A stretch of DNA of 64,000 nucleotides from positions 6,123,501 to 6,187,500 of the forward strand of contig NZ_CP108644.1 in NCBI RefSeq assembly GCF_041435495.1, read 5' to 3'. The position numbers and the translations under genes were made by a program. Below, piece by piece: positions 1 through 8,800 of this stretch. How positions within the stretch are numbered: position 1 is the first letter of the stretch; every line of letters starts with the position of its first letter. The notes under the pieces were generated by a model. That model was given only the letters and a program-made list of their open reading frames with translations. It ran no database searches and was not told where the DNA came from. Origin of the DNA: Streptomyces sp. NBC_01116 (lineage in GTDB: Bacteria; Actinomycetota; Actinomycetes; Streptomycetales; Streptomycetaceae).

Positions 1-1509
1 GCGTTCGAACGGCTCCGCACCACCGCGGGCATCACCACGCCCCACCTCCGCGTCGTCGACCTCATGTCGGAGTTCGAACGGGGACTGGACCCGGCGGACC
101 GCAAGAAGCACCGGCTCCACCGGGTGGTCGACGGCAGCGGCGTCCTCACCCCCACCCCCTGCATCCCCAACCCCGGATACCGCCGGGTGCGCGAAACGGC
201 CGGCGCGGACGGACGGCACGCGGGACCGGCCGGCGACTACTGGCTCGACCGGGCCACGGGGCGCACCCAGGACGAGGACCCCGGCTGGTACTTCCGGGGC
301 CGCGAGGACCTCAACCGCAGCATCGCGGCCTTCCTCAGCCCGGCCCGCACCCGCGGGGTCCTCCTCGTCACCGGCAGCGCGGGCAGCGGCAAGTCCGCCG
401 TGCTCGCCCGCGCCGTCGTCCTGAGCGACCCCGCGTTCCGCGACGACCCCCTCTGCAAGACGGCGCTCGACCTGTCCGCGCCCGACACCGTCCCCGCGGC
501 CGACTCCATCACCGGGGCGGTCCTGGCCCGGCACCGGGGCGCGGCGCAGCTGGCCCACGACATCCTCGAAGCCCTGGGGGAGACGCCCCGCCGGGTCAGG
601 TCGACCGAGGACCCGGTCGTCGCGGCGGCCCAGCAGATCCTGGCCGTGCTCCGGGGCCGTGAGGAAGCGGTCACCCTCGTCATCGACGGTCTCGACGAGG
701 CGGACGAACGGCAGCGCATCATCGAGGACGTGCTGGCGCCGCTCAACGAGTTCTGCGCGCCGCGGCTGGACCAGGTCCCCGTACCGCGGCTCGACGGCGA
801 GCCGTTCGCCGCCCCGGAACCCGGCCTGCGGCTGCTGATCGGCGTGCGCTCCAGCCGCCCCCTCAGCGAACCGTCCGTGGAACCGCCCGAGGAGGAGCAG
901 GGACACAACGAAGCGCTGAAGGCCGTCTTCCCGACGGCCGAGGAGCAGCGTACGGACGATGAGGCCAGCGAGAAGGACATCGCCGAGTATCTGCACGCCC
1001 TCATCTGCGAGGGCGGTGGGCACCGCGCGTCGGCCGAGGACGCGGCCCGGCTGGTCGCACCCGTCGTCTGGCCCTCCTTCATCGACGCGCGCATAGCCGG
1101 GGAACAGCTCCGCTCCGCCGAGGACCCCGCCGCCGTCGCCCGGCAGCCGGAGTGGCAGAGGATGCTGAACAACGGCACGGAAGGGCTCCTCAAGCGCGAC
1201 CTCGTGCTGGTCGAGGGCGACGGGCTGCCCTCCGAGGTGGCGCTCGCCCTCCTGCGCGCCGCCGCCTTCGCCGGGGGAGCGGGCATCCCCTGGTCCACCA
1301 TCTGGCCGCAGATGGCCCGGGTGCTGCTCGGCCGGCCCCTGCCGGACTGGGACGAGATGATCGCGAAGCTGCTCAAGAGCCGGCTCAACGGCTATCTGGC
1401 CCACGACCACGAGGACGACCGGCGGGTCTACCGGCCCGCCCACGAAACGCTGGCCGAGGCCCTGCGCGACGTCGACACGGACTGGCTCGGCCGGGGCGGG
1501 GCGGCATGA
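1..1509 (+). CDS. STAND/NACHT-like P-loop ATPase, 5' end outside window
   Basis: The reading frame is open from base 1, so the true start lies upstream; the first in-window ATG is at 64. A Walker A motif GSAGSGKS lies at bases 373-396 and a Walker B-like LVIDGLDEADE near 676-708, followed by an alpha-helical region. This layout fits the signal-transduction ATPases (STAND) that precede WD40 propellers in Streptomyces. The segment just before the ATPase (CIPNPGYRRV) resembles the end of a caspase-like or trypsin-like effector domain in such proteins, but that is only a guess because the N-terminus is missing. The stop overlaps the next start as ATGA, so translation is coupled to the WD40 gene. 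Likely a cytosolic sensor or switch; its substrate is unknown. Confidence 0.75.
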   Translation, partial: AFERLRTTAGITTPHLRVVDLMSEFERGLDPADRKKHRLHRVVDGSGVLTPTPCIPNPGYRRVRETAGADGRHAGPAGDYWLDRATGRTQDEDPGWYFRGREDLNRSIAAFLSPARTRGVLLVTGSAGSGKSAVLARAVVLSDPAFRDDPLCKTALDLSAPDTVPAADSITGAVLARHRGAAQLAHDILEALGETPRRVRSTEDPVVAAAQQILAVLRGREEAVTLVIDGLDEADERQRIIEDVLAPLNEFCAPRLDQVPVPRLDGEPFAAPEPGLRLLIGVRSSRPLSEPSVEPPEEEQGHNEALKAVFPTAEEQRTDDEASEKDIAEYLHALICEGGGHRASAEDAARLVAPVVWPSFIDARIAGEQLRSAEDPAAVARQPEWQRMLNNGTEGLLKRDLVLVEGDGLPSEVALALLRAAAFAGGAGIPWSTIWPQMARVLLGRPLPDWDEMIAKLLKSRLNGYLAHDHEDDRRVYRPAHETLAEALRDVDTDWLGRGGAA

Positions 1510-3824
1510 GCGGGCCCGCCGGCGACGACCGGCACGCGGAGATCCACCGCCAACTGGCCGCCGCGCTCGCCGAACTCGTCCCCGACGACCCCAGCATCCC
1601 GCCCCACCCCTATCTGCGGCGGCACCTTGCCCAGCACGCCGCCCAGGGCCGCGTCCTGGACGACACGCACGTGCCGCCCGCCCTGCTGCCCTGGGAGTCG
1701 AGTTCCGGGCTCGGCCGCCTGCTGGCGGGGGAGGGGGACCGGCCGGCCCATCAGCAGTGGCTCCAGGCCTGGGCCACGCTGGAGCCCTACTCCCGTGATC
1801 TCAGCCCGCTGTCCCGGCTGTCCAGCCTGCACCTGGCGCACCACGCGGCGATGTCACGGGACACGCCGTCGCCGCGGCCGGGCACCCGGCAGACGCCGTT
1901 CGACCGCTCGCCCGTCACGCCGCTGTGGAGCGACTGCGCGAGCCCGGACAACGTGTGGGCGCTCAACGACGCCGACGTCGTCTCCCTGACGTCGGCCGTC
2001 CCCCGCCCGCGGGCACCCCACCAGGCCCTGCTGGTCACCGGGGACGACCACGGCGTCGTGCGCGTCCTGAGGCGCGACGGCTCCGCGTCCGCACCGCCGA
2101 TCACCCTGCACGAAGGGGCCGTCGCCCACCTGTTGACCCTGCCCGAGGGGATCGTCGCCACCGGCAGCACCGACGGCGCCGTGGCGATCCTCGACGCCTT
2201 CCGCGGCCGGGCGATCGGTCCGGTCGCGCGACGCACCGGGGCCTGGGTCACCTCGCTCACGCTCCACCGGCCGCAGACCGGGGCCCCGGTGCTCCTCGCC
2301 GCCTGGAGCGACGGCCACCTCGCCGCGTTCAACACGGCGACCCTGCACCGGGCCGACGTCCCGCTGCCCCCGCCGGCCCCCGCGGCGGCCCTCCTGGGCG
2401 GCACGACACGGCCGGACGGCGGACCGCTGCTCATCGCCCGGCACGACACCGTCGCCGACTTCGACGGCGTCGCCACCCGGGTCCGCTCCCGTCATCCCGC
2501 ACCCGTCCGCACCCTGGTCGCACTGGCGGAGCCCGGGAGTTACGCGGTGGGCGACGCCGACGGCAACCTCTCCGTGCACAGCGCCGGGTCCGACCCCCGT
2601 ACGCACTCCGTCCGGGCCACGACGGGCGGCGCGGTCACCTCCCTCGCCGTCGTCACCGTCGAGGGCCGCGAAACCCTCGCCTCCGGTGGCGCCGACGGCA
2701 CCGTCCGCCTCTGGCGGCCCGGGAGCCTGGAACCCGTCGGTGATTCCCTGCAGGCGCACGCCGAGGCGGTCACCGCCCTCACCGCCCTGCCCGAGCGCTC
2801 CGGAACCCGCCTGATCACCGCCGGATCCGACCGCACGATCCGCAACTGGCCGCTGGCCGGGGCCACGTTCCTCCACGGGCGGGCCAGGTGGAACCGCGTC
2901 ACCGCCAGCGCCCTGTCCCCCGGACCCGCACATCTCCTCGCCGCGACCGAGGGCACCACCACGCTCGTCCGGAACATCGGCACCGGCGAGAAGCGGCCCG
3001 TCATCCTCGACGAGCCCGTCACCGCCCTCGCCTGGGCCCGTCCGCACCACCGCCTGATGCTGGCCGCCGCCCTCAGCGACAACAGCATCGCGCTCCACAC
3101 CCTCGGCCCCGGCGACGACCGCACGCCGCCGCCGCGGCTGCGCGGACACTACTCACCCGCCCTCACCCTCCTCGCGCTGCCCGGCGGCGACGGTCCCGCC
3201 CTGCTGGCCAGCGGCAGCGCGGACGGAACCGTACGACTGTGGGACCTCGACGACCACCGCGGCGTGGCCGTCTTCGACGACCACCGGTTCAGCGTCCGCT
3301 GCCTGGCCTCCACCCGTACCGACGACGGCGTCCTCCTCGCGTCCGGCGGCAGCGACGGAAACCTCCGCGTCTGGGACGTCGCCGCGCTCGCCCAGCGGGG
3401 TCCGACGATCCGGTGCGGCCAGAACATCGTCAACGACGTGGCCTTCGCCCGCCCGCGTGGCGGGGCCGGACTCCGGATGGTCACCGCCGGGCAGAACGGC
3501 ACGCTCAGGCTCTGGGACCCCGACTCGGCCTCCGGCCACCTCGCCGAATTCGCCCCCGGGGACGGGGAGCTGAACGCCGTGACCGCCTTCCGGGGCCTCG
3601 GCGGGCGGGTGGTCCTCGCCGCCGCCGGGGCCACCGGCATCCACCTGTGGGACCCGGCCGCCGACCGGCTGCTCCTGCAGATCGTCACGGGCCACGCCGT
3701 CAGCGCCCTCCGCACGGCTCCGCAGCCGGAAGGGGACCCGTCCACCGTGCTCCTCGCGACCGGGGAGGCGGGAACCATGATCTTCCGTGTCCACCACGAC
3801 CAGCTCCGGCCCGACCGTCCGTGA
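1506..3824 (+). CDS. WD40-repeat beta-propeller protein
   Basis: 772 residues. The ATG at 1506 overlaps the upstream stop by four bases (ATGA), which sets the start. The first ~130 residues are helical and resemble the linker between a STAND ATPase and its sensor. The remainder is built of WD repeats: clear signatures are DGTVRLWRPG, DRTIRNWPLA, DGTVRLWDLD, DGNLRVWDVA, NGTLRLWDPD and TGIHLWDPAA, with more degenerate copies before them. The length fits about fourteen blades, that is two seven-bladed propellers. Together with the preceding gene it looks like one STAND-WD40 protein split in two. WD40 domains usually bind a ligand or partner, so this is probably the sensing half. Confidence 0.85.
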   Translation: MSGPAGDDRHAEIHRQLAAALAELVPDDPSIPPHPYLRRHLAQHAAQGRVLDDTHVPPALLPWESSSGLGRLLAGEGDRPAHQQWLQAWATLEPYSRDLSPLSRLSSLHLAHHAAMSRDTPSPRPGTRQTPFDRSPVTPLWSDCASPDNVWALNDADVVSLTSAVPRPRAPHQALLVTGDDHGVVRVLRRDGSASAPPITLHEGAVAHLLTLPEGIVATGSTDGAVAILDAFRGRAIGPVARRTGAWVTSLTLHRPQTGAPVLLAAWSDGHLAAFNTATLHRADVPLPPPAPAAALLGGTTRPDGGPLLIARHDTVADFDGVATRVRSRHPAPVRTLVALAEPGSYAVGDADGNLSVHSAGSDPRTHSVRATTGGAVTSLAVVTVEGRETLASGGADGTVRLWRPGSLEPVGDSLQAHAEAVTALTALPERSGTRLITAGSDRTIRNWPLAGATFLHGRARWNRVTASALSPGPAHLLAATEGTTTLVRNIGTGEKRPVILDEPVTALAWARPHHRLMLAAALSDNSIALHTLGPGDDRTPPPRLRGHYSPALTLLALPGGDGPALLASGSADGTVRLWDLDDHRGVAVFDDHRFSVRCLASTRTDDGVLLASGGSDGNLRVWDVAALAQRGPTIRCGQNIVNDVAFARPRGGAGLRMVTAGQNGTLRLWDPDSASGHLAEFAPGDGELNAVTAFRGLGGRVVLAAAGATGIHLWDPAADRLLLQIVTGHAVSALRTAPQPEGDPSTVLLATGEAGTMIFRVHHDQLRPDRP

Positions 3825-3980
3825 CGCCCGTGTGCGCCGTCCGCACGCCGACGTGCTCCGCCGATGCGCCCGCCGACGGGCCACGACGGGCCGACAAGCG
3901 CGGGGTGTGTACGCCACAATGATCAGCCGCGCGCCGGGACCACACGGGCACGCCTTCACAGCTATCGCCAACGAGGACTC

Positions 3981-4682
3981 ATGACCGCTGTCTTAGACCC
4001 AGACGCCGTTCCTCCGGTCGAGCTCGCGCTCCCTCCGGACCGGGGCGTCTGGCGGCTCGGGAAGTCGACCGATCCGCTGAAGTTCAACCGGATCGAACCC
4101 GAGACCATCGAGGGATCGTCGGCGGGCCGCTTCAGCCTCTTCACCTACGGCATGCTCTACTGCGCGTCCGAACCGGCCGGCTGCTACGCGGAGGCCCTGG
4201 CGCATTTCCGGGTCCAGCCGAAGATGCGCGAACTCCTCGCCGACGAGCCCGTGGCGGCCGGCCGGATGAAGCTCGGCCATCTCGCGTCCAGCTGGCGCGA
4301 CACGCACATCCTCGTCCGGCTGAAGCTGGCGCCCGACGCCCAGTTCCTGGACGTCGACGCGGACGCCACCCGTGAGGTGCTCCGCAGGGAGCTGCGGCAC
4401 GAGTTCGAGGCGTGGGGCATCGAAGGCCCGCTGAGCGAGGAGCACATCCACGGACGGGACCGCCGGGTCGCGCGGCAGATCGCCGCCTGGACCGTGGCCC
4501 AGCGCAACGCCGAGGGGCACCGGCTGGCCCAGGGCATCGCCTACCGGTCGGGATACGGCGGACGCCGCTGCTGGGCCGTCCTCAGCGGCACCGAGTACGT
4601 CGAGGCCGAACGCCGTCCGATCCTCGCCGAATCCGTCGAACTGAAGGAAGTGGCCCGGGAGTACGGCCTCACCGTCCGGTGA
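3981..4682 (+). CDS. RES-domain protein (NAD-degrading toxin family)
   Basis: 233 residues. The ATG at 3981 has GAGGAC just upstream. Family hallmarks are visible: Arg50 in AGRFS, LYCAS then Glu71 in CYAEAL, and Ser190 in GIAYRSGYGG, the Arg-Glu-Ser set that names the domain. Characterised members (MbcT and other Xre-RES toxins) degrade NAD+ and stop growth. An Xre/DUF2384 protein, the usual antitoxin type, is encoded 500 bp downstream rather than directly upstream as is normal. A gap of 156 bp separates it from the WD40 gene on the same strand, so co-transcription with the sensor genes is possible. The toxin activity is inferred from the family. Confidence 0.8.
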   Translation: MTAVLDPDAVPPVELALPPDRGVWRLGKSTDPLKFNRIEPETIEGSSAGRFSLFTYGMLYCASEPAGCYAEALAHFRVQPKMRELLADEPVAAGRMKLGHLASSWRDTHILVRLKLAPDAQFLDVDADATREVLRRELRHEFEAWGIEGPLSEEHIHGRDRRVARQIAAWTVAQRNAEGHRLAQGIAYRSGYGGRRCWAVLSGTEYVEAERRPILAESVELKEVAREYGLTVR

Positions 4683-5179
4683 TCCGCGCCGCGGTGGGGC
4701 CGACTGGCGGTGCGGGGTGTCCCCCGATCCGGTGTTCCGCCCGGGGGCACTCCTTCGCACGAGTGCTCCAACATCAGGAAGGTTTTCCGGAAACTCGCAG
4801 CTCAGAGAAGTGCACAGCAAAAGGGGGAGGGATTTAGCACTCTTTCCAGGTGGGAAAACTATGGAGTAAGTGACAGGTAAACGGGTACCCTTTCCTCAAT
4901 ATCAGAGGGGGGAAGCCGTGTTGACCCAGACTGTCGGCCACTTAGGCCTGCCGATCGCCGCGCCCGACCGCGGGGCGATCCCTACGTCCCACCACCCCGG
5001 TCACCTCCTCCGGCCCGAAGATGCGCCCGAAGCGGCCACGGGTACCCCGCGCATATCGCGGACCCCGTCGCCCCTGCCCGACGAACGGCAGCGCCACGCG
5101 GCCCCTTCCCGTCATCGCGCTTCCAGCGCACGCATCCTCGGCTGACGCCTCACAGCGAGCGAGAGGAAACGAGGAGACC
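4683..5179 (+). promoter_or_regulatory. AT-richer control region between RES and DUF2384 genes
   Basis: This stretch is markedly less GC-rich than its surroundings. It holds an inverted repeat GCACTC-8-GAGTGC (4747-4766), a perfect palindrome TTTCCGGAAA (4784-4793) and a third repeat TTTCC-AGGTG-GGAAA near 4843-4857. These look like operator sites for the Xre/DUF2384 product or another regulator. No confident -35/-10 pair was assigned. A possible small gene at 4918 lies inside. Confidence 0.4.
4918..5145 (+). CDS. possible small hypothetical protein
   Basis: 75 codons from GTG, preceded by a strong GAGGGGGG ribosome-binding sequence seven to eight bases upstream, which is the main argument that it is real. 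The product is rich in Pro, His, Arg and Ser and shows no domain I recognise. It ends 34 bp before the DUF2384 gene and could be a leader peptide for it. It may equally be a chance frame. Confidence 0.3.
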   Translation: MLTQTVGHLGLPIAAPDRGAIPTSHHPGHLLRPEDAPEAATGTPRISRTPSPLPDERQRHAAPSRHRASSARILG

Positions 5180-5563
5180 ATGCAGACCATGCGAGAGACC
5201 GCCGCCGAGGCCCGCGCACACCGGGACACGACGGAGAGGACCATCGCGGACATCGCGCGCTTCCTGCAGGACAACTTCAGCCAGCGCGTCACCGCGCACG
5301 TCGCCGGCATCGAGGACGCCAAGCAGGTCGGCAAGTGGTGCAAGGCGCTCAACGCCCCGCGCTACGACGCCGAAGTGCGCCTGCGTACCGCCTACCAGAT
5401 CTTCAAGCTCATCGAGGAGGGCGAGAACCCGCACACCGCCCGTGCCTGGATGATCGGGATGAACCCCCAGCTCGAGGACGAGTCGCCGCTGCAGGCCATC
5501 GCCGACGGGCACTTCAAGGACGTGATGGCCGCGGCCCGTTCCTACCTCCAGGGCGATCTCTGA
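5180..5563 (+). CDS. Xre/MbcA/ParS-type (DUF2384) antitoxin-like protein
   Basis: 127 residues. The ATG at 5180 follows GAGGAAACGAGGAGACC, a good ribosome-binding site. The N-terminal half is helical, with a helix-turn-helix-like stretch around residues 20-55. The C-terminus ends with the hallmark of the toxin-binding domain: TARAWMIGMNPQL, then SPLQAIADGHFKDVM and AAARSYLQ. Such proteins neutralise RES-domain toxins and repress their own operon. The RES gene here is upstream and 500 bp away, the reverse of the usual order, so pairing is an inference. A strong terminator at 5592-5626 closes this unit before the injection-system genes. Confidence 0.75.
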   Translation: MQTMRETAAEARAHRDTTERTIADIARFLQDNFSQRVTAHVAGIEDAKQVGKWCKALNAPRYDAEVRLRTAYQIFKLIEEGENPHTARAWMIGMNPQLEDESPLQAIADGHFKDVMAAARSYLQGDL

Positions 5564-5591
5564 CAGCCCCGCCCACCCGAGCAGCGACACC

Positions 5592-5626
5592 GCCGCCGGC
5601 CTGACGGACCTCCGTCGGCCGGCGGC
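5592..5626 (+). terminator. stem-loop terminator after DUF2384 gene
   Basis: A ten-base arm GCCGCCGGCC and a six-base arm GACGGA pair perfectly with TCCGTC and GGCCGGCGGC, with one bulged T and a two-base loop. It lies 29 bp after the DUF2384 stop. Confidence 0.75.
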
Positions 5627-5658
5627 GTCCGTCGTACGGCCCGTCCGTCGTACGGCCC
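5627..5658 (+). repeat. two tandem copies of a 16-bp unit
   Basis: GTCCGTCGTACGGCCC occurs twice without a gap (5627-5642 and 5643-5658). Each unit contains the small inverted repeat CCGT-CG-TACGG. It lies between the terminator and the next operon and could be a regulator site or a slippage product. Confidence 0.6.
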
Positions 5659-5830
5659 GTCCACCGGCCGGCCGGGACCTCCCACCGGCGCGGTGCCCCG
5701 GACACCGGTGCGCCCGCCGCAAAGGGCAGCGATCCCTTCCCCCGTCCCGGGTACTCGCGGCCTGTCCTTCGCCCCCGCGCGGGGGTGAAGCTGGCCGGTG
5801 GAGAGTCATCGACAGACTGTGAGGTGGGCC

Positions 5831-8800
5831 GTGACCGGCACTGCTGGCCCGGCAAAGCATTCCCGGCTGGGCCGACTGACCGGTGCGGTGGTGCTGTTGG
5901 CACCGCTGCTGCTGGTCGGCTCGGCCGCCGCCCCGCACGGGGCCGCCGAGGCCGTCGCCGCCGTGGCGGACGCGGAACCGCTCCAGGCGGGGCGCGTCGC
6001 CTTCGCCGGCACCGAGCACCGCAGTCTGGGGCGGGCCAACGACGAGGACACCACCGACCCGCTGTTCGGCGACGGCCCCGCCCACTACGACCAGGACCCC
6101 TCCGCCCGGGGGGACGTCCTGGTCTTCACCAGCCTGCGGGACAGCGCCCGCCCCCAGGTGTACGTCCGCGACACCGACGGATCGGTACGCCGGCTCACCA
6201 CCGACAAGGACGCGGCCCACCCCGAACTCTCCCCGGACGGCCGGACCGTGGTCTTCGACTCGGCGGAGCCCGGACCCGGCGGCACCGTCCAGCGCGACCT
6301 GTGGTCGATCGGCGTCGACGGCTCGGACCTGCGCCGGCTCAGCGACACCCCGGACAACGAGGAGTCCCCGACCTGGTCCCCGGACGGCACGCGGATCGCG
6401 TACGCCTGCGACGGCGACACCCTGCGGGGATGGCAGATATTCGAGCAGGCCGTCGCCGGCGGCCCGCGCACCCGGATCAGCGACGGACCGGCGGGCGACG
6501 CCACCGAGCCGTCCTGGAACCCGGTGGACGACGACGCCCGCCGGGGCCTCGTCGCGTACACCCTCACCACGGACCCCGACCCGAACGTCGACGACGGCAC
6601 CGAACTGCGGGCCACCCAGGGCCTCGGCACCGACCGCCCGCTGCTGGCCGGCGCGCACGCCGAGTGGGGCACCCGCTCGGCCTCCTGGCTGCCCGACGGC
6701 GACGACATCGTCTTCCTCAGCCCGTACCACACCTGCGGCTGCGACGACTTCGACCACGTCTACCGGGTCACCGCGTTCCAGGACGAGGCGCCGGACCAAC
6801 TGGTCAACGAGAACCGCGAAGTGGGGCCGCCCACCTGGTTCGGTCCGGCCGGGACCGTCGTCGTCCCCCGGATCACCCCGGACCCCGAGACCGTCGAGAA
6901 GCCGGACGAGCTGCTGGCCGCCGCGCAGATCGTGACGCTCCAGGACGTCCGGCAGGACGGCTCCGACCCCCGCGACCTGGGCTTCACCATCCTGAAGGAG
7001 GACCCGGAGGCCCGCACGAACACCGACCACGCCAAGAACCCCCTGTTCCGGCCGCGTCCCGGGTACGACCCGTGGCACGAGCGGCAGAACTACACGCCCG
7101 ACGGGCGTCGCATCGTCGTCACCCGCTTCGAGGACGGCGACGCCGGGCGGATCGAGCGGATCTGGATGACCGACGCCGACGGCCGGAACGCGGCGCCGCT
7201 GCCGCTCGACGGCCGCGAACCCGGCGACTGGGACACCGACCCCACCTTCTCGCCCGACGGGACCAGGCTCGCCTTCACCCGGACCTCGCCCGGCGGCGTC
7301 GGGGACGCGGCGGGCCCGAGCCGCATCCTCATCGCCGACGTGGCCACCGGCGCGATCCTCGACGAGATCCAGCCCCCCGAGGGCCAGGCGACGGGCGACG
7401 ACGCCCAGCCGACCTGGTCCTCCGACGGCGTCAACCTCGCCTTCACCCGCAGCCGGGTCATCAACGGCAACGGCGCCAACAAGCACATCTGGGTGGTGCC
7501 GCTGGCCGACCTCGGCCGGCAGCGGGACCTGAGCGCCACCATCTGCCCCGGCGACTGCGAGGTCATCGACGACAGCCCCGCGTTCTCGCCGGACGGCCTG
7601 AAGGTGGCCTTCAACCGCAAGGACGGCGGCGGCCGGGTCAACCACCGGGCCGGAGTGCTCATCAAGCCCCTGCGCGGCGGCGGCTGCCGGGTCGTGCTGC
7701 CCTCCGTCCAGAAGGACAACCCCGACGGCTGCGACCTGCCCATCCCCGACACGTCCGTGACCGGCCCCCACCAGCCGCGCGACGTGGCCTGGTCCCCGGA
7801 CGGCGGGAAGCTCCTGTTCACCTCGCGCCGGGAGTTCCCGGCGAACTCCATGGAGCAGCTCTCCGTACTCGACATCGCCTCGGGTGACGTGGCCCCCCTC
7901 GACAACACGCACGAGGGACGGCAGAAGGAGCCCTCCTACCAGCAGTCGGTCGACCTGACGCTGACGGCACCGCCCACCGGCGACCCGGTGGAGGTCGGCT
8001 CGTCCACCGAGGTGCCGATCACCGTCACCAACCGCGGCCCCTCGCCCTCGCCCGGCACCCTCCTCACCGTCGACGCCCCGCCCGGCGTACGGCTGGAGGA
8101 GCTGACCACCGACGCCGGGACCTGCGCCGCCGGAACGCCCCAGTGCGACCTCGGCATCGTCCCGCCCGGGACCGACGTGACGATCACGGCCCGGCTGACC
8201 GGCGTGACCACCGGCGACCAGCGGATCGACTGGTCCGTCACCGGAGCCGTCCTCGACCCCAACCCCACGGACAACGCCACCGGAACGATCGTCCCGGTCG
8301 AGGACGTACCGCCGCCGACCCCGACCCCCACGCCGACCCCCACCCCCACGACGCCGTCCCCGACCCCGACGACGCCCGCACCCACCCCGCCGCCGGCGAC
8401 CACGCCGCCCCCGCCGCCGGCCCCCGCCCCGCCGCCGCCCGCGCCCGAGGCCGGACCCGGCGTCACCGTGCGGGCCCAGCCCAGCCCCGGCTACGTCGGC
8501 GGCAAGGTCGTGGTGACGTACACCGTGCGCAACGGCAGGAACGCGCTGGCCACCGGACTCCGGCTGAAGCTCGGACTGCCCGGCGGCATCCCCGCCGGAC
8601 CGCTCCCCGCGGGCTGCGCCGGCGGCGCCTGCACGCTCCCCGACCTCGCACCCGGCGCGTCCACGGTCATCAGCGTCGTCCTGTCGCCCGACAAGGCCCT
8701 CCGTACGACGATCACCGCACAGCTCACCACCACGGGCACCGACGCCGGCCTCCGCGACAACGTCTCCCGGATCCCGCTGCGCATCCTCCAGCCCCGCATC

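Noticed and set aside
5150..7912. Very long minus-strand frame opposite the TolB-like gene
   Set aside because: It is the antisense shadow of a GC-rich gene: composition is Gly/Val/Arg/Asp-rich without any domain, while the plus strand has clear SPDG blades and a signal peptide.
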